Positions 23,542 through 32,697 are shown, numbered from the stretch's first letter. The stretch is DNA of 42,803 nucleotides from Gemmatimonadota bacterium (GCA_031127085.1 JARIEY010000006.1:1-42803), one strand, 5' to 3'. Notes: generated by a model not told the origin, from the sequence alone. Made by a program: numbers and translations.

Positions 23542-24060
23542 CTACTGCGTCGCTCCGTGGTCCACTGGGCTTACCGCGGTGGCAGGATCACGCCGTGCGA
23601 ACTCCAGGAGGCCGCCAAGTTCGTAGATGCGGATGATCGAGTCGCTGAATTCTCCACGAAATGACGTCGCGCCACTGCTGCGGTCGATGATGAAGCGCAG
23701 CGTGGAATCGCGTCCCATTGCACGACCCTCCACGCGTCCCTCGTTGGTCTCCGTCACGAGGACGGTGCCATCGCACGACCGCATCGTTGAGCGGTAGATG
23801 AAGCCGCGGCCACTGCGGGTGATGAGCAGCGAGCCGTCGGCGACGCGGTCGCGGCAGTCGACGGCGGCGCTGCGGGAGCCTGGCGCCTCCAGTACGGGGC
23901 CGGCGCCGTGGACGCGCTGGCCGTCAATGCGTACCAGAGGGAACTCCCGGCCGCGGAGGGCGACGGGGGCGGGGGCGCTGCCGGCGCAGCCGAGCGTGCC
24001 AAGCGCAGCGAACGCGAGCAGCAGCGGCGTGATGCCGGGACAACGGAGATGGCGGACCAT
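23542..24060 (-). CDS. Small exported protein, possible lipoprotein
   Basis: 172 aa if started at the ATG at 24060; the ORF track begins at 24132, and an ATG at 24090 is also possible. No start has a clear ribosome-binding site. The N terminus has a basic start, a hydrophobic core (LLLAFAALGTLG) and a Cys followed by AGSAPAP, like a lipoprotein signal, although TLGC is not an ideal lipobox. The mature part is beta-rich and contains two Cys (CRDR, SCDG) that could form a disulfide. No family recognised. It lies between argJ and the NRPS gene, same strand, about 99 bp before the latter. Confidence 0.65.
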   Translation of the reverse strand: MVRHLRCPGITPLLLAFAALGTLGCAGSAPAPVALRGREFPLVRIDGQRVHGAGPVLEAPGSRSAAVDCRDRVADGSLLITRSGRGFIYRSTMRSCDGTVLVTETNEGRVEGRAMGRDSTLRFIIDRSSGATSFRGEFSDSIIRIYELGGLLEFARRDPATAVSPVDHGATQ

Positions 24061-24220
24061 AGGGGTGCACACCAGTGAGGACGGGTGCATCATGGAGCGG
24101 CCGCTCGACGGATGCCAGAGTGCGCGGCACACTCGGCGTCACGCAGCTTCCGCCGGTGTCACGATGTGCAGGTCAGGCGCTGAAGTGTACGCCCCGCCGG
24201 TGGCGATTATAGCCCACCGC

Positions 24221-25387
24221 TCAACTCGAGTAGTACGCCGCGTTTTCGTCGATATAGCCTTTGGTGAGATCGCAGCCATAGGCGCGCGCCGTGGCGGTGC
24301 CGGCGCCGAGCGAGACCTCAAGATCCACCACCTCGACGGCGAGGGCGGCGCGTACCGTGGCGTCGTCAAACTCGAGCCGCACGCCGCTCCCCACGACCTG
24401 ATAACCATTGACCCAGGCGTGCGTGGCCGACGTGTTGACGGTGGCGTCGAAGCACTTGCCGATGGCCATCAGGATGCGGCCGACGTTGGGGTCGGCGCCG
24501 TGCACCATGGTCTTGATGAGCGGCGAGTTGAGCAGTGCCTTGGCCACGTAGCGCGCCTCGGTGTCGCTGGCGGCATCGCGCACGGTGACGCGTAGCAGGT
24601 GCTCGGCGCCCTCGCCGTCGCGGGCGAGCGTTTCCGTCATCCGAATGCAGCCGGCGATAAGCGCCTCCCGGAACGCCTGCTCGTCCACCGCACCGGCCAG
24701 GCCGTTGGCGAGAATGGCACAGGTGTCCGACGTGCTGGTGTCGGTGTCCACCGAGAGCATGTTGAACGACACGTGCACGGCATCGCGCAGCAGCCGGTCG
24801 AGCGTGGCAGCATCGAAGGCGGCGTCGGTGAAGATGTATGCCAGCATCGTGGCCATGTTGGGCTCAATCATTCCCGAGCCCTTGGCCACCCAGGTGATGG
24901 TGGCGTCTCCCACGGCGACCGATAGCGCCTTGGGATGCGTGTCGGTGGTCATAATCCCCTCGGCGCCTACGAGCGGATCGGCCTGCAGGTCGACCGACAT
25001 TCCGCGGATGCCGACCTCAATCTTCTCCACCGGAAGCTGCACGCCGATAACGCCCGTCGAACTGACAAGCACCTTGCCAGCGTCGGTGCCGAGTTCCGCC
25101 GCCGCCGCCGCGGCCATTCGGCGCGCATTGTCTACGCCGCGTGTACCGGTGGCGACGTTGCTGACCTTGCTGTTGGCGACAATCGCGCGCAGCGTGCCGC
25201 CCTTCAGCGTTTCGCGTCCCAGGATGATGGGCGCGCCAGGGAACTGATTGCGTGTGAAGACCGCGGCGGCGGTGGCGTCGACGTCACTGGCAAAGAGCGT
25301 GAGATCGCGTGCCTGCGGCTTGAGGCCGACATTCCGGCTGGCACAGCGGAACCCGCGGGGAAAGCGGGCGCGGTCGTGAAAGATCAT
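24221..25387 (-). CDS. argJ: Bifunctional glutamate N-acetyltransferase / ornithine acetyltransferase
   Basis: 388 aa from the ATG at 25387, which overlaps the previous stop as ATGA; the ORF-track version runs into that gene. ArgJ moves the acetyl group from N-acetylornithine to glutamate, closing the cyclic arginine pathway. Diagnostic segments: SSTGVIGVQLP, KGSGMIEPNMATMLAYIFTDA with the Thr of ATML that is the autocleavage point and nucleophile, GADPNVGRI, and the C-terminal DLTKGYIDENAAYYSS. Other arginine genes are absent here. It is translationally coupled to a sulfur-oxidation gene, an odd pairing, and precedes the lipoprotein and NRPS genes. Confidence 0.96.
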   Translation of the reverse strand: MIFHDRARFPRGFRCASRNVGLKPQARDLTLFASDVDATAAAVFTRNQFPGAPIILGRETLKGGTLRAIVANSKVSNVATGTRGVDNARRMAAAAAAELGTDAGKVLVSSTGVIGVQLPVEKIEVGIRGMSVDLQADPLVGAEGIMTTDTHPKALSVAVGDATITWVAKGSGMIEPNMATMLAYIFTDAAFDAATLDRLLRDAVHVSFNMLSVDTDTSTSDTCAILANGLAGAVDEQAFREALIAGCIRMTETLARDGEGAEHLLRVTVRDAASDTEARYVAKALLNSPLIKTMVHGADPNVGRILMAIGKCFDATVNTSATHAWVNGYQVVGSGVRLEFDDATVRAALAVEVVDLEVSLGAGTATARAYGCDLTKGYIDENAAYYSS

Positions 25388-26817
25388 GCAGACGCTCCGT
25401 CGCGCACGACCGGGTAGCCGGCGTTTGACCACTCCCGGAAGCCGCCCGTCAGATTGAGGATGTTGGTGTAGCCGCGCGCCGCCAGCAGCGAGGCCGCGAT
25501 GGCTGACCTGCCGCCGCCCTGACACTGGACGACCACGACGCCATCGCGCGGCACTTCCTCGAGCCGCTGGTCCAGCGTGCCCAACTGCACGTGATGCGCA
25601 CCGGGAATGCGCCCTGCATCCCACTCTGAGCGGTTGCGGACATCGATGATGGCGACGCCGCGCGGGAGCAATGCGTCGTGCAGCTCGGCGACGCTCGTTT
25701 GCGCCACCTGACCGGCGGCGGCGGTTGCTGCCCAGACCGGCACCGTGTCGTGTCCGAGTACGCCGGCCACACGGTCGAAGCCGATCATCGCCAAGTCGCG
25801 CACCGCCTCGTCGACGGCGCGCGCTTCATCATCGACGATCAGATAGATGTCCCGATCGTACGGCAGCAGCGACCCCGCCCAGGTGCTGAACGACTTATCG
25901 AGCGGAATGTTGAGCGTGCCCGGAATGTGCGCACTGGCAAACGACGCGGCGGCGCGGGTGTCCACCAGCACATGTCCGGCGGCGAGCAGCGCACCGGCGC
26001 GCGCGGCGGGGACGCGCTCGGGGCGGCGAAGTCCGTGCAGGAGCGCCGGGCCGTCGCGGTTGATGCGCTTCATCTCAGCGAAGTAGCGTGGCGGTTCAGG
26101 CTGTCCTTCGAGGATGCTTGCCACGAACTCCTCTTCGATCATCTCGGCCAGCGCCCAGTTGAACCGCTTCTCATAGCCGACGGTGCTGGATGGGACGGCG
26201 CCGAGTGCCTTGCCGCAGGCGGAGCCTGCGCCGTGACCGGGCCAGAGTTGCAGCCAGTCGGGGAGGCGCCGGAACTTGGCCAGCGACGCGTAAAGCGTTC
26301 GGGCCGCCGCGTCCATGGTGCCCGCAAACTTGGCCGCGCGTTCCAGCAGGTCCGGGCGTCCCACATCGCCAACGAAGACGAAGTCGCCACTGACGATGCC
26401 CATCGGTTCATTGGCGGCCGCGCCATCGGTCACCAGGAAGCACAGGTGCTCCGGCGTGTGTCCGGGGGTGTGCATCACCGTGAAGCGGATGTTGCCGGCG
26501 GAGAAGACGTCGCCGTCGCGCAGCAGCGTGGCCCCCGCCGAGGCGGCGAAGGCGTATTGCCACTCGGGACCGCCTTCAGCGGAGAGCAACAGCGTCGCGC
26601 CGGTCAGGTGTGCCAGCTCGCGGCTGCCCGAGACGTAGTCGGCGTGAATGTGCGTCTCGGTGACCTGCGTGATGCGCAGCTTCTGTGCTTCGGCCGCGTG
26701 GATGTACTGGGCGACGTCGCGGTTGGCGTCGATGACAACGGCTTCGCCCGTTGCCTGGCAGCCGATAAGGTAGCTCGCCTGAGCGAGCGGCGTGTCGTAG
26801 AAGCGCTCGAAGTACAT
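25384..26817 (-). CDS. Persulfide dioxygenase-like MBL protein with two rhodanese domains
   Basis: 477 aa. The metallo-beta-lactamase domain (1-255) has THIHADYVSG, HTPGHTPEHLCF and SGDFVFVGDVGRPDL, as in ETHE1/Blh persulfide dioxygenases that use a mononuclear iron to oxidise glutathione persulfide to sulfite. Two rhodanese domains follow. The first (about 265-360) has DDEAR where the active Cys loop should be and is probably inactive. The second (about 375-470) keeps the Cys in CQGGGRS. The arrangement resembles CstB-type fusions. With the TauE exporter upstream by 4 nt it should turn sulfane sulfur into sulfite, which is then exported. Confidence 0.92.
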   Translation of the reverse strand: MYFERFYDTPLAQASYLIGCQATGEAVVIDANRDVAQYIHAAEAQKLRITQVTETHIHADYVSGSRELAHLTGATLLLSAEGGPEWQYAFAASAGATLLRDGDVFSAGNIRFTVMHTPGHTPEHLCFLVTDGAAANEPMGIVSGDFVFVGDVGRPDLLERAAKFAGTMDAAARTLYASLAKFRRLPDWLQLWPGHGAGSACGKALGAVPSSTVGYEKRFNWALAEMIEEEFVASILEGQPEPPRYFAEMKRINRDGPALLHGLRRPERVPAARAGALLAAGHVLVDTRAAASFASAHIPGTLNIPLDKSFSTWAGSLLPYDRDIYLIVDDEARAVDEAVRDLAMIGFDRVAGVLGHDTVPVWAATAAAGQVAQTSVAELHDALLPRGVAIIDVRNRSEWDAGRIPGAHHVQLGTLDQRLEEVPRDGVVVVQCQGGGRSAIAASLLAARGYTNILNLTGGFREWSNAGYPVVRDGASA

Positions 26818-26821
26818 GGGC

Positions 26822-27571
26822 TTAGAGTTGGGCGCGGTTCTGCCAGAGAATCATGATGCCGATGACGACCAGCAGCAGGGCGAAGGCGCGCTTGAGTTGG
26901 CGTGTTGGAATGTGGCGGACGAGGGCCGTTCCAGCGAGGATGCCCGCGACCGCCACCGACGTGAACTGCACGACAAAGCCCCAAGGCACGACCTCGCGTC
27001 CGTGATGACCGAGATAGCCAGAGGCCGAGTTGAGGGCGATGACCAGCAGCGAGGTGCCCACGGCCGATTTCATCGGGACGCGGCCGAGGATGACGAGCGC
27101 GGGGACAATGAGGAATCCGCCGCCGATCCCGACGACTCCTGTCAGCAGGCCGACGGCCAGGCCGACGCTGAGCATCACGGCGACGTGCGGCGGGGCCTCG
27201 GTGTGCGCGGTCGGGTCGTCGCGCACGGCGCTGCGCAGCATCGAGGCGGCGGCTCCGAGCATCACTGTGGCAAGAATGAGCAGTTGGGCGCGAGCGCTGA
27301 GCAGGACGCTCAGCCGCGCCCCGGTGTATGACCCGATCATCGCGACCGAGCCGAACAGCGCGGCCACCTGCAGGCGGACGTTGCCCGAGCGCCAATGGGA
27401 GACCACACCAACCAGCGCTGCCGTGCCGACGACCGGCAGGCTCATGGCGATGGCCAGCTTTGGCTCGAAGCCGAGCACGTACACCAGTACGGGGACGGTC
27501 AGTATCGATCCGCCCCCGCCAAGCATTCCGAGTGCCAGCCCGATGAGGGCGGCGAAGAGGTAGCCGAGCAC
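26822..27571 (-). CDS. TauE/SafE family sulfite exporter-like permease
   Basis: 249 aa, about eight hydrophobic segments. The two halves each begin with the family's Gly-rich motif: GLALGMLGGGGSILTVP and GLLTGVVGIGGGFLIVP. The first possible start is the GTG at 27571, since an in-frame stop lies ten codons upstream; no strong ribosome-binding site is seen. Family members export sulfite or organosulfonates. The place between a rhodanese and a persulfide dioxygenase supports sulfite export. Confidence 0.92.
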   Translation of the reverse strand: MLGYLFAALIGLALGMLGGGGSILTVPVLVYVLGFEPKLAIAMSLPVVGTAALVGVVSHWRSGNVRLQVAALFGSVAMIGSYTGARLSVLLSARAQLLILATVMLGAAASMLRSAVRDDPTAHTEAPPHVAVMLSVGLAVGLLTGVVGIGGGFLIVPALVILGRVPMKSAVGTSLLVIALNSASGYLGHHGREVVPWGFVVQFTSVAVAGILAGTALVRHIPTRQLKRAFALLLVVIGIMILWQNRAQL

Positions 27572-27598
27572 GCCGGAAAGATACGGCGCGCGAAGGTG

Positions 27599-28009
27599 TT
27601 ATGCGGTAGCGGTCTTCTTGGCCTTCTTGAGGGCGTCGCGGAGCGGGATGTCCTTGGCTCCGGTGACGAGTTTGCGGCCATGGCCGGCCCACGACGACAC
27701 GCCGCCGGCGAGGACGTGGACGTCGGACTTGCCCGTGCGGCGGATGGCGGTGGCGGCGCTCGCCGCGCGGCTTCCCGCGTGGCAGATGACGATAATTGGC
27801 GTTTCCGCCTCACCGAGCATAGTCAGCGACGCCTGCAGCTGGTCGAGCGGTACCAGCGTGGAGCCATCGATGTGACCCTGCACGTACTCATTGCGCGTAC
27901 GAACGTCGAGCAGAATGGCGCCGGGATGCTCGGCGCGGAGGGCGTCGAACTCCGCGGGGCCGAACGCGCCACCGCTGAGCATACTGGCCAGCGAAGAAAG
28001 GAAAGACAT
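27599..28009 (-). CDS. Single-domain rhodanese
   Basis: 136 aa from the ATG at 28009. The ORF track starts at 28042, but those eleven codons overlap the AT-rich promoter palindrome, so the internal start is preferred. The domain carries LDVRTRNEYVQGHI and the active-site loop CHAGSRAAS, with Cys near residue 77. The C-terminal tail is Lys-rich. It probably carries sulfane sulfur as a protein persulfide and hands it to the dioxygenase. First gene of the sulfur operon. Confidence 0.92.
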   Translation of the reverse strand: MSFLSSLASMLSGGAFGPAEFDALRAEHPGAILLDVRTRNEYVQGHIDGSTLVPLDQLQASLTMLGEAETPIIVICHAGSRAASAATAIRRTGKSDVHVLAGGVSSWAGHGRKLVTGAKDIPLRDALKKAKKTATA

Positions 28010-28031
28010 GTCTCGTGGGTTAAATGTATCT

Positions 28032-28047
28032 CTATATCGCAATATAG
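28032..28047. promoter_or_regulatory. Palindromic candidate operator of the sulfur operon
   Basis: CTATAT-CGCA-ATATAG, a perfect 6-4-6 inverted repeat within the only AT-rich patch upstream of the rhodanese ATG (28021-28058). Similar rhodanese/TauE/Blh operons in other bacteria are controlled by persulfide-sensing repressors of the ArsR (BigR/SqrR) or CsoR (CstR) type that bind AT-rich palindromes. No such repressor gene lies in this window. Confidence 0.5.
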
Positions 28048-28086
28048 TAATTTATTAACGGAAGGGAAGGGGTCGCGCCGGACGGC

Positions 28087-29748
28087 TCACACGTCGAGCG
28101 GGGCGTAGTACCGTTGCGGTTTGCGCCGCTCCACGACGGTGTCGGCAAAGGCGGCGAGACGCAGCAGGAGGCGCTCGCTCCACCCGCGCCCGATGGCCTG
28201 CATCCCGATGGGGAGCCCCGTGGCATCGTAGCCTGCCGGAAAGGAGATGGCGGGATGGCCGGTGAAGTTGGAGGCAAAGGCGAAGCGCATCGTTTCCATC
28301 GAGCGGCCGAGGTCGGAGACGGCCCCGCCGGATGGGTGGATGGGCGGAGCCGTATTGCCGGCGGCGGGGGTGATGATGGCGTCGCAGTGCTGCAGGGCGC
28401 GCTCGAAGTGAGCGATCACGCGCGTGCGCGCGCGCTGGGCATGCACATACTCCACCGCCGTTGACGCCTGAGCGATGGCGAGGTTCAGCTGCGTCTCGGT
28501 GCCGAATTGTCCGAACCGCTCGCGAATATGCGGCAGCATACCGGCGCTCATCTCCGAGGTAATGGAAATCAGATGGGCGACCCGTGCGAGCTCGAGCTCC
28601 GGAATCTCGATCTCCACAAGGCGCGCCCCGTGCGCCACCATATGGCCGAGCAGTCGCTCACATTCTGCGACCACGGCCGGCTGCGCGTGCCGGAACCAGG
28701 GCCAGAACACGCCCAACGTGACGCCGTGCAATCCGCGCGGCGCGTCGTCGTCGATCTCGGGGGCCGGATGGCCGAGGGAGTGCGGGTCGGCGGGGTCGGC
28801 ACCGGCCATGACCTGGTAGGCAAGCGCGGTGTCGCGGGCGCAGTTGGCCAGGGGACCGAGGTACGCCACGGACCAGCACAACGGCGCCGCCCCCCGCTCG
28901 CTGATGCGGCCGTAGGTGGGTTTGATCCCCACCACGCCGCAGAAGGAGGCCGGGAGGCGGATGGATCCGCCGCCGTCGGCGCCAATGGCCATGGGGACGA
29001 GTCCTGCTCCCACCACGCAGCCGGGGCCTGCCGAACTTCCGCCGGTGTGGTGCGCGTCGTTGTAGGGATTGCGTGCCGAGCCGTAGTGTTGGTTGAAACC
29101 CGAGACGCCAATGCCGATTTCGTGCATGTTCGCCTTGCCAACCATCACGGCGCCGGCTGCACGCATACGCGCGACGGCGGTGGAATCGGTCGCCGCCGCG
29201 GGCGCGCCGTCAAACAGGGTAGTGCCGACCGTTGTGATGTAACCGGCCTGATCGATCTCGTCCTTGGCGGCGATGGGGACGCCGTCGAAGACGCTGAGCG
29301 GACGGCCCGCCTTCCAGCGCGCCGCCGATGCATCGGCCTGCGCGAGAATGTCATCGCGGCGCATCGAGATGAAGCCGCGCAACGGCACAGCCGCGTGTTC
29401 GCTCGTCTCCCATTGTGCGAGGAACCGCTCCGCGATGTCACGCGGCGTCAGTCGGCGGTCGCGAAAGGCGGCGTGGTAATCGGCGACGGTCGGGAACCGA
29501 AACCCCAGGCGTCCCTCGTCGCTCCGCGCTTCGAGCGGCGGCAGGGCAGGGGGCGCGTCCGGCAACATCGGCGTGAAGGTGGGCGGCTCGTCGATGCGTG
29601 TGTCGGTGAGCGCGGTCAGGCCGGCGTCGTTACGCAGCTTGGCGACGAGGGCGGCGCCAATGATCGGCGTTCCTGCCAAGGTGTTGACGGTGCGCAATCC
29701 GCCCGGTCCAAGCGTGGGGAGTGCGACGGTTGTGAGGTCGTAGGTCAC
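28087..29748 (-). CDS. Amidase signature family hydrolase
   Basis: 553 aa from the GTG at 29748, overlapping the stop of the triple-fusion gene as GTGA; the ORF-track start lies inside that gene. The amidase signature is clear: AAKDEID (catalytic Lys), GGSSAGPG (cis-Ser) and GADGGGSIRLPASFCG (nucleophile Ser). An N-terminal helical extension of about 110 residues precedes it. No signal peptide. Family members cleave amides of many sizes, including fatty acid amides, nitrile-derived amides and peptide amides. Coupling to a peptidase/lactamase fusion suggests both act on related amide or peptide substrates, one outside and one inside the cell. Confidence 0.92.
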   Translation of the reverse strand: MTYDLTTVALPTLGPGGLRTVNTLAGTPIIGAALVAKLRNDAGLTALTDTRIDEPPTFTPMLPDAPPALPPLEARSDEGRLGFRFPTVADYHAAFRDRRLTPRDIAERFLAQWETSEHAAVPLRGFISMRRDDILAQADASAARWKAGRPLSVFDGVPIAAKDEIDQAGYITTVGTTLFDGAPAAATDSTAVARMRAAGAVMVGKANMHEIGIGVSGFNQHYGSARNPYNDAHHTGGSSAGPGCVVGAGLVPMAIGADGGGSIRLPASFCGVVGIKPTYGRISERGAAPLCWSVAYLGPLANCARDTALAYQVMAGADPADPHSLGHPAPEIDDDAPRGLHGVTLGVFWPWFRHAQPAVVAECERLLGHMVAHGARLVEIEIPELELARVAHLISITSEMSAGMLPHIRERFGQFGTETQLNLAIAQASTAVEYVHAQRARTRVIAHFERALQHCDAIITPAAGNTAPPIHPSGGAVSDLGRSMETMRFAFASNFTGHPAISFPAGYDATGLPIGMQAIGRGWSERLLLRLAAFADTVVERRKPQRYYAPLDV

Positions 29749-32594
29749 GGCGCGTTTCCCTTGAAGGTGACGATGCGGCCGCGCGGGCCGACGGCCCAGC
29801 CCGAATCGGGTGTCGCGAAGTCGATGGCGTAGAGCGTGAGCGTGTCGCCGCGCGTCCACGTGGCGCCGAAGTCAGTGCTGAAGCCGGTGCCATATGCCCC
29901 GACGGCGGCGAACGTCGGCTTCTTGGCTCCCCGCACGGCGACGACACCACCAGTGATGCCCTGCGCAGGCCACTTGGAGGCGCGCGCCCAGGTGACGCCG
30001 CCGTCGCGAGTCACTAACGTGAGGTCGCTGTGGCTCCGCGGGACGGTGTAGTCACCAGCCACGGCGATGCCGTGTCGCGCGTCGGCGAAGGCAATGCCAA
30101 AGAAGCCGGCGCTTGGCCCGGCGGCGATGCCCGTGCTGCTCACCTGCCACGTGCGTCCGGCGTCGGTCGAGCGGAAGACGCGCGCTTCGCGTCCGCCGCC
30201 GGTGGCGATCCAGGCGTTGGTGCGGCCTTGCACCGTGATGGTGGTTCCGCTGGCGGCGAACGACGCCTCGCCGGGAATCACCGGCGGGATGCCCGCCGGA
30301 TCCACGCGCTGCCACGTGGTGCCGTCGTCGGTGCGTAGAATGACGAGTTTGCCATCGATGGGATCGCTGAATGCCACGCCGTGTGTGGCGTCCCAGAAAG
30401 CCATGCCGTCGAGGAAGATGCCCTTGGTGGTGTCGCTCCACTGCAGCGACCAGCGCTTGCCGCCGTCCACCGTCTTGTACATGCGGGCCTGGCCCTGCTC
30501 GGCGGGGCCGGCACTCATCGCATAGGCCACCTGTGCGCTGACGCCGTGGACATCGCGGAAGTCGAGCGAGTCGGCGCCGGGGACGGACACGTTCTCCCAT
30601 CGTGCGCCGCCGTTGACCGTGCGGAGTACGGTCCCACGGCTGCCGCCGGCCCACGCGACAAGTCCGCTCACCGCGCTGAAGCCGCGGAACGACGCGGTGA
30701 CGCCGCTGGGCTGCACCGTCCAGCGCGGATCGCGCGCGACGGCCGTGAGTCGCGCGCCGAGGGCCTCAGCCAGCGCTGCAGCGTTGGCGTTGTTGCGGTT
30801 GGTGAGCACAATGACGGTGGCGCGCAGCGACGGGTAGCGGATGATGGCATTGCGGAAGCCGATGGTGCTGCCGGTGTGACGCGTGCGCGGCAGGGCGTTG
30901 CGGGTATCGAGGTACCAGCCGAAGCCGTAGTCGGCGCCGGCGCTGTCGGCACGGAGGCCGCGCCGGAAGAGCAGCGTGCGCAGCGAGTCGGCGAGCAACT
31001 CCCGCGTCTCGAGTGCGTTGCTCCACCGATAGAGTTCGGCGACGGACGAGTAAATGCCACCGTCGCCGAGCACCGCCGATGTGCTCGACTGATCGGTGCG
31101 CAGCCAGGCGCCATCACGACGCGAGTGGCCGAAGGCGCGGCGTTGCACGGCGGCGCGGCCATCTTCGCGGGCGACCGTCCACGGCATACCGACGCGGTCG
31201 AAGATGCGCGTCTTCAGGAAGTCAGCGAAGCGAACGCCGGCGCGCTTCTCCACGACCATCGCGAGCATCGCATAGCCCGTGTTGCTGTACCGAAAGCGTG
31301 CGCCCGCCGGAAAGTCGGTAGAGTCGAGCGAGCTCATACGGCGCAGCACGTCGGCGTCGAGCACCTGCGTGGCCTGGGAATCGGGGACGAAGTCCTCGTA
31401 ATCGCGGAGGCCGCTGGTATGCGTGAGCAAATGACGCACCGTGACGCGCGCGCCGTAGGCGGGAAACCCCGGGAAGATGTCGGTGAGCGTCTCGTCGAGG
31501 CGCAGCTTTCCGTCCTGCACCAGCAGCATCGTGGCCATCGCCGTGAACTGCTTGGTGACAGAGGCGAGCCGGAAGTTGGTGTGCGGCGTGACCGGTGTGC
31601 GCGCGTCCAGATCGGCCAGCCCGTAGCCCTTGCTGACGAGCAGACGGCCGTCCATTGCCACAAGGACGGCGGCCCCTGGTGTCGCCGGGCCGTTGAAGTC
31701 CGCGAAGAGGGAGTCGACAAACGCCTCGTCGAGTGGAGCGCCGTCGGCGGCCCGCGCCGTGACACGCCGCGTGGCGAGGTCGTACTCGTCGCCAGGGAGC
31801 AGGGTCAGGTACGGATGACCGGGATCATTAACGTCGCGTCCGTTGTGGACGAACGCCTTGCCGCGGCCGATGATCTCTCCCTTGTCGCCCTGAACGACGA
31901 GTGCGGTCCCTTCGTCGAGCCCGATGCCCAGAAGGGTAGGATGAGCGGTCACGACTGCTTGCAGGTCGTTCTGCCGATTACGCGCGACGATGTGCTGGTC
32001 GATGGCCATGTTGCGCAGGTAGCCGAAGCCCTGCTCGTATCCTTTGGCCATCATTTCGGTGTTCCCCGCGCGCGCGCCGCGCACGAGGTAACTGGCGAGA
32101 ATGGAGGCGCCCGCCGAGGAGCCGCCGATCACGCCGCCGCGCGCGAGAACATTGCGGAGTTCGCGCTCGGTGCGGGTCCCCAGATACGAATCCACCAGCC
32201 GCCACTGGCGCCCGCCCGGAAACCAGACGCCGCGTGCCGTACGGAGCGCGGCGACAAAGGCATCGCTCTCCGCGACGTTGCGGTCCTTGGTATGCAGGAC
32301 GGTGAGGTTCGTCGCGCCGGCGGCCTTGAGACCGTTGAGGCCGCTCCAGGTGGCGGGATAGATCGCGTCTTCGCCGGCGGTGGGGATCACGACGATGGGA
32401 GCGTCGGGGCCACCGGCGAGCGCGACAAAGCGCTGCAGGATTTCCGGCCCCATGTTTCCACCACCTACGACCACCAGCGAGCCGGTGGCCGGTCCCACGC
32501 GAATGCGCGCTGGGGCGGGCTGACCGGAGGGAGTGCGGGAACAGGCGGCGGCGACACACGCGCCGAGAATCACGAGGAAGCGTCGGGCAGTCAT
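29745..32594 (-). CDS. Cyanophycinase-like / serine beta-lactamase-like / BNR triple fusion
   Basis: 949 aa from the ATG at 32594, where a signal sequence with a possible lipidation Cys (VAAACS) begins; the ORF-track start at 32930 overlaps the divergent gene. Residues 35-300 are an S51 cyanophycinase-type peptidase: GGSSAG (nucleophile Ser about 160) and AIDQHIVARNRQNDL plus GIGLDEGTAL, both family signatures. Residues 300-655 are a class C/S12 serine hydrolase: S345-V-T-K348, YSN in RYSNTGY, and HTG in RHTGSTIG. Residues 665-949 are BNR/Ycf48-like propeller repeats. The frame is uninterrupted with catalytic residues in both hydrolases. Export is inferred from the signal. Substrate unknown; poly-amino acids or peptides fit the first domain. 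Confidence 0.9.
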   Translation of the reverse strand: MTARRFLVILGACVAAACSRTPSGQPAPARIRVGPATGSLVVVGGGNMGPEILQRFVALAGGPDAPIVVIPTAGEDAIYPATWSGLNGLKAAGATNLTVLHTKDRNVAESDAFVAALRTARGVWFPGGRQWRLVDSYLGTRTERELRNVLARGGVIGGSSAGASILASYLVRGARAGNTEMMAKGYEQGFGYLRNMAIDQHIVARNRQNDLQAVVTAHPTLLGIGLDEGTALVVQGDKGEIIGRGKAFVHNGRDVNDPGHPYLTLLPGDEYDLATRRVTARAADGAPLDEAFVDSLFADFNGPATPGAAVLVAMDGRLLVSKGYGLADLDARTPVTPHTNFRLASVTKQFTAMATMLLVQDGKLRLDETLTDIFPGFPAYGARVTVRHLLTHTSGLRDYEDFVPDSQATQVLDADVLRRMSSLDSTDFPAGARFRYSNTGYAMLAMVVEKRAGVRFADFLKTRIFDRVGMPWTVAREDGRAAVQRRAFGHSRRDGAWLRTDQSSTSAVLGDGGIYSSVAELYRWSNALETRELLADSLRTLLFRRGLRADSAGADYGFGWYLDTRNALPRTRHTGSTIGFRNAIIRYPSLRATVIVLTNRNNANAAALAEALGARLTAVARDPRWTVQPSGVTASFRGFSAVSGLVAWAGGSRGTVLRTVNGGARWENVSVPGADSLDFRDVHGVSAQVAYAMSAGPAEQGQARMYKTVDGGKRWSLQWSDTTKGIFLDGMAFWDATHGVAFSDPIDGKLVILRTDDGTTWQRVDPAGIPPVIPGEASFAASGTTITVQGRTNAWIATGGGREARVFRSTDAGRTWQVSSTGIAAGPSAGFFGIAFADARHGIAVAGDYTVPRSHSDLTLVTRDGGVTWARASKWPAQGITGGVVAVRGAKKPTFAAVGAYGTGFSTDFGATWTRGDTLTLYAIDFATPDSGWAVGPRGRIVTFKGNAP

Positions 32595-32697
32595 GAGCCA
32601 GCTTGGCACCGGAGGCGGGAGGCGCGCGTTCGACGAATGGAACGACCGGCATAAACATTCCGCCTGAACGCGCGGCGGGCCAGAGGATACGGGGGCA

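Noticed and set aside
24095-24106. GAGCGGCCGCTC palindrome near the start of the small lipoprotein gene as a regulatory site
   Set aside because: Such GC palindromes are expected at this base composition and no promoter elements lie beside it.
30381-32654. 757-aa plus-strand ORF opposite the triple fusion
   Set aside because: Antisense shadow; no recognisable domain, whereas the minus frame has three intact domains with catalytic residues.
32623-32674. CGCGCGTTC / GAACGCGCG inverted repeat between the divergent fusion and DUF1295 genes as an operator
   Set aside because: Arms are 34 nt apart and consist of common GC-rich words in this genome; could be chance.
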